A stretch of DNA of 5,658 nucleotides from Lysobacterales bacterium (lineage in GTDB: Bacteria > Pseudomonadota > Gammaproteobacteria > Xanthomonadales > SZUA-36), in assembly GCA_009692275.1 (NCBI GenBank), contig SHZL01000186.1, positions 1 through 5,658 on the forward strand. The letters are read 5' to 3'. Position numbers and translations under genes: made by a program. The notes below the pieces were generated by a model, which saw only the letters and a program-made list of their open reading frames with translations, was not told the DNA's origin and searched no databases. This document shows, piece by piece, positions 5,472-5,658 of this stretch (position 1 is the stretch's first letter; each line of letters starts with the position of its first letter).

Positions 5472-5658
5472 CTAATGAATTCCCCGCATCAAGCTCGCAA
5501 ATGCCAATTGCTCCTGGGAAGCTTCCACTTGCCCATCGTTGGCACCCTGCGCTGCTGCTGAGTCTGGAAACATACGAAACGCGCTGTTCATGATTATCTC
5601 AGCTATCTTGGGGGCAACCGCGTGTAAAACCTGGGCAAAAATCCCGAGGCGGGTCGCT
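5472..5658 (-). CDS. Short-chain dehydrogenase/reductase, C-terminal end (runs off the right edge)
   Basis: From 5657 downward the frame reads 61 residues, beginning ATRLGIFAQVLHAVAPKIAE and including IIMNSAFRMFPDSAAAQG and EQLAFASLMRGIH, then stops at TAG 5472-5474. The PDSAAA and LMRGIH elements resemble the C-terminus of a group of short-chain dehydrogenase/reductase (SDR) proteins as I remember them. The Rossmann NAD(P)-binding domain and the catalytic Ser-Tyr-Lys residues lie outside the window, so substrate and cofactor cannot be read. The stop is doubled (TAG TAG, 5474 to 5469). Related proteins often end GIHW as I recall, so the first TAG may be a changed Trp codon (TGG). Confidence in the family is moderate because only the tail is seen. 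Confidence 0.68.
   Translation of the reverse strand, partial: ATRLGIFAQVLHAVAPKIAEIIMNSAFRMFPDSAAAQGANDGQVEASQEQLAFASLMRGIH

Overview
The window looks like a piece of a gammaproteobacterial chromosome with moderate GC, probably a free-living or marine lineage. The grounds are the gene order pheA - aroA - cmk - rpsA, typical of Gammaproteobacteria such as Pseudomonas, a bifunctional chorismate mutase/prephenate dehydratase, and a small polyhydroxyalkanoate-system protein. I cannot name the species from sequence alone.

Layout, left to right. Almost everything reads on the minus strand, so transcription runs from high to low coordinates. 1-140 is the first 46 codons of rpsA (ribosomal protein S1). 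141-249 is its leader, holding a Rho-independent terminator just after cmk and a strong hairpin just before the rpsA start. 250-951 is cmk (cytidylate kinase). 956-2266 is aroA (EPSP synthase, class II-like), with a TTG start. 2267-2542 is a gene-free gap, most of which is a roughly 208-bp element with 19-bp terminal inverted repeats (18 of 19 matching), a MITE-like or IS-derived sequence. 2543-3685 is pheA. 3762-4943 is an AsmA-family envelope protein that appears to lack its C-terminal third. 5027-5314, on the plus strand, is a 95-residue polyhydroxyalkanoic acid system protein, divergent from the AsmA gene. 5472-5658 is the C-terminal end of a short-chain dehydrogenase on the minus strand, cut by the window edge.

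How the genes relate. aroA makes EPSP, the precursor of chorismate, and pheA takes chorismate through prephenate to phenylpyruvate. cmk (CMP/dCMP phosphorylation) and rpsA (translation) are the usual downstream partners in this conserved cluster. In Pseudomonas-type clusters hisC and tyrA sit between pheA and aroA, and serC lies before pheA; here none of them is present in the window. The place of hisC-tyrA is taken by the inverted-repeat element, whose left end supplies the apparent ribosome-binding site of aroA.

The most interesting part is this pheA/aroA junction. The second is the truncated AsmA gene directly upstream of pheA, which also suggests rearrangement. I see no convincing wholly new multi-gene system; the novelty is in the intergenic element and in the gene starts and junctions.
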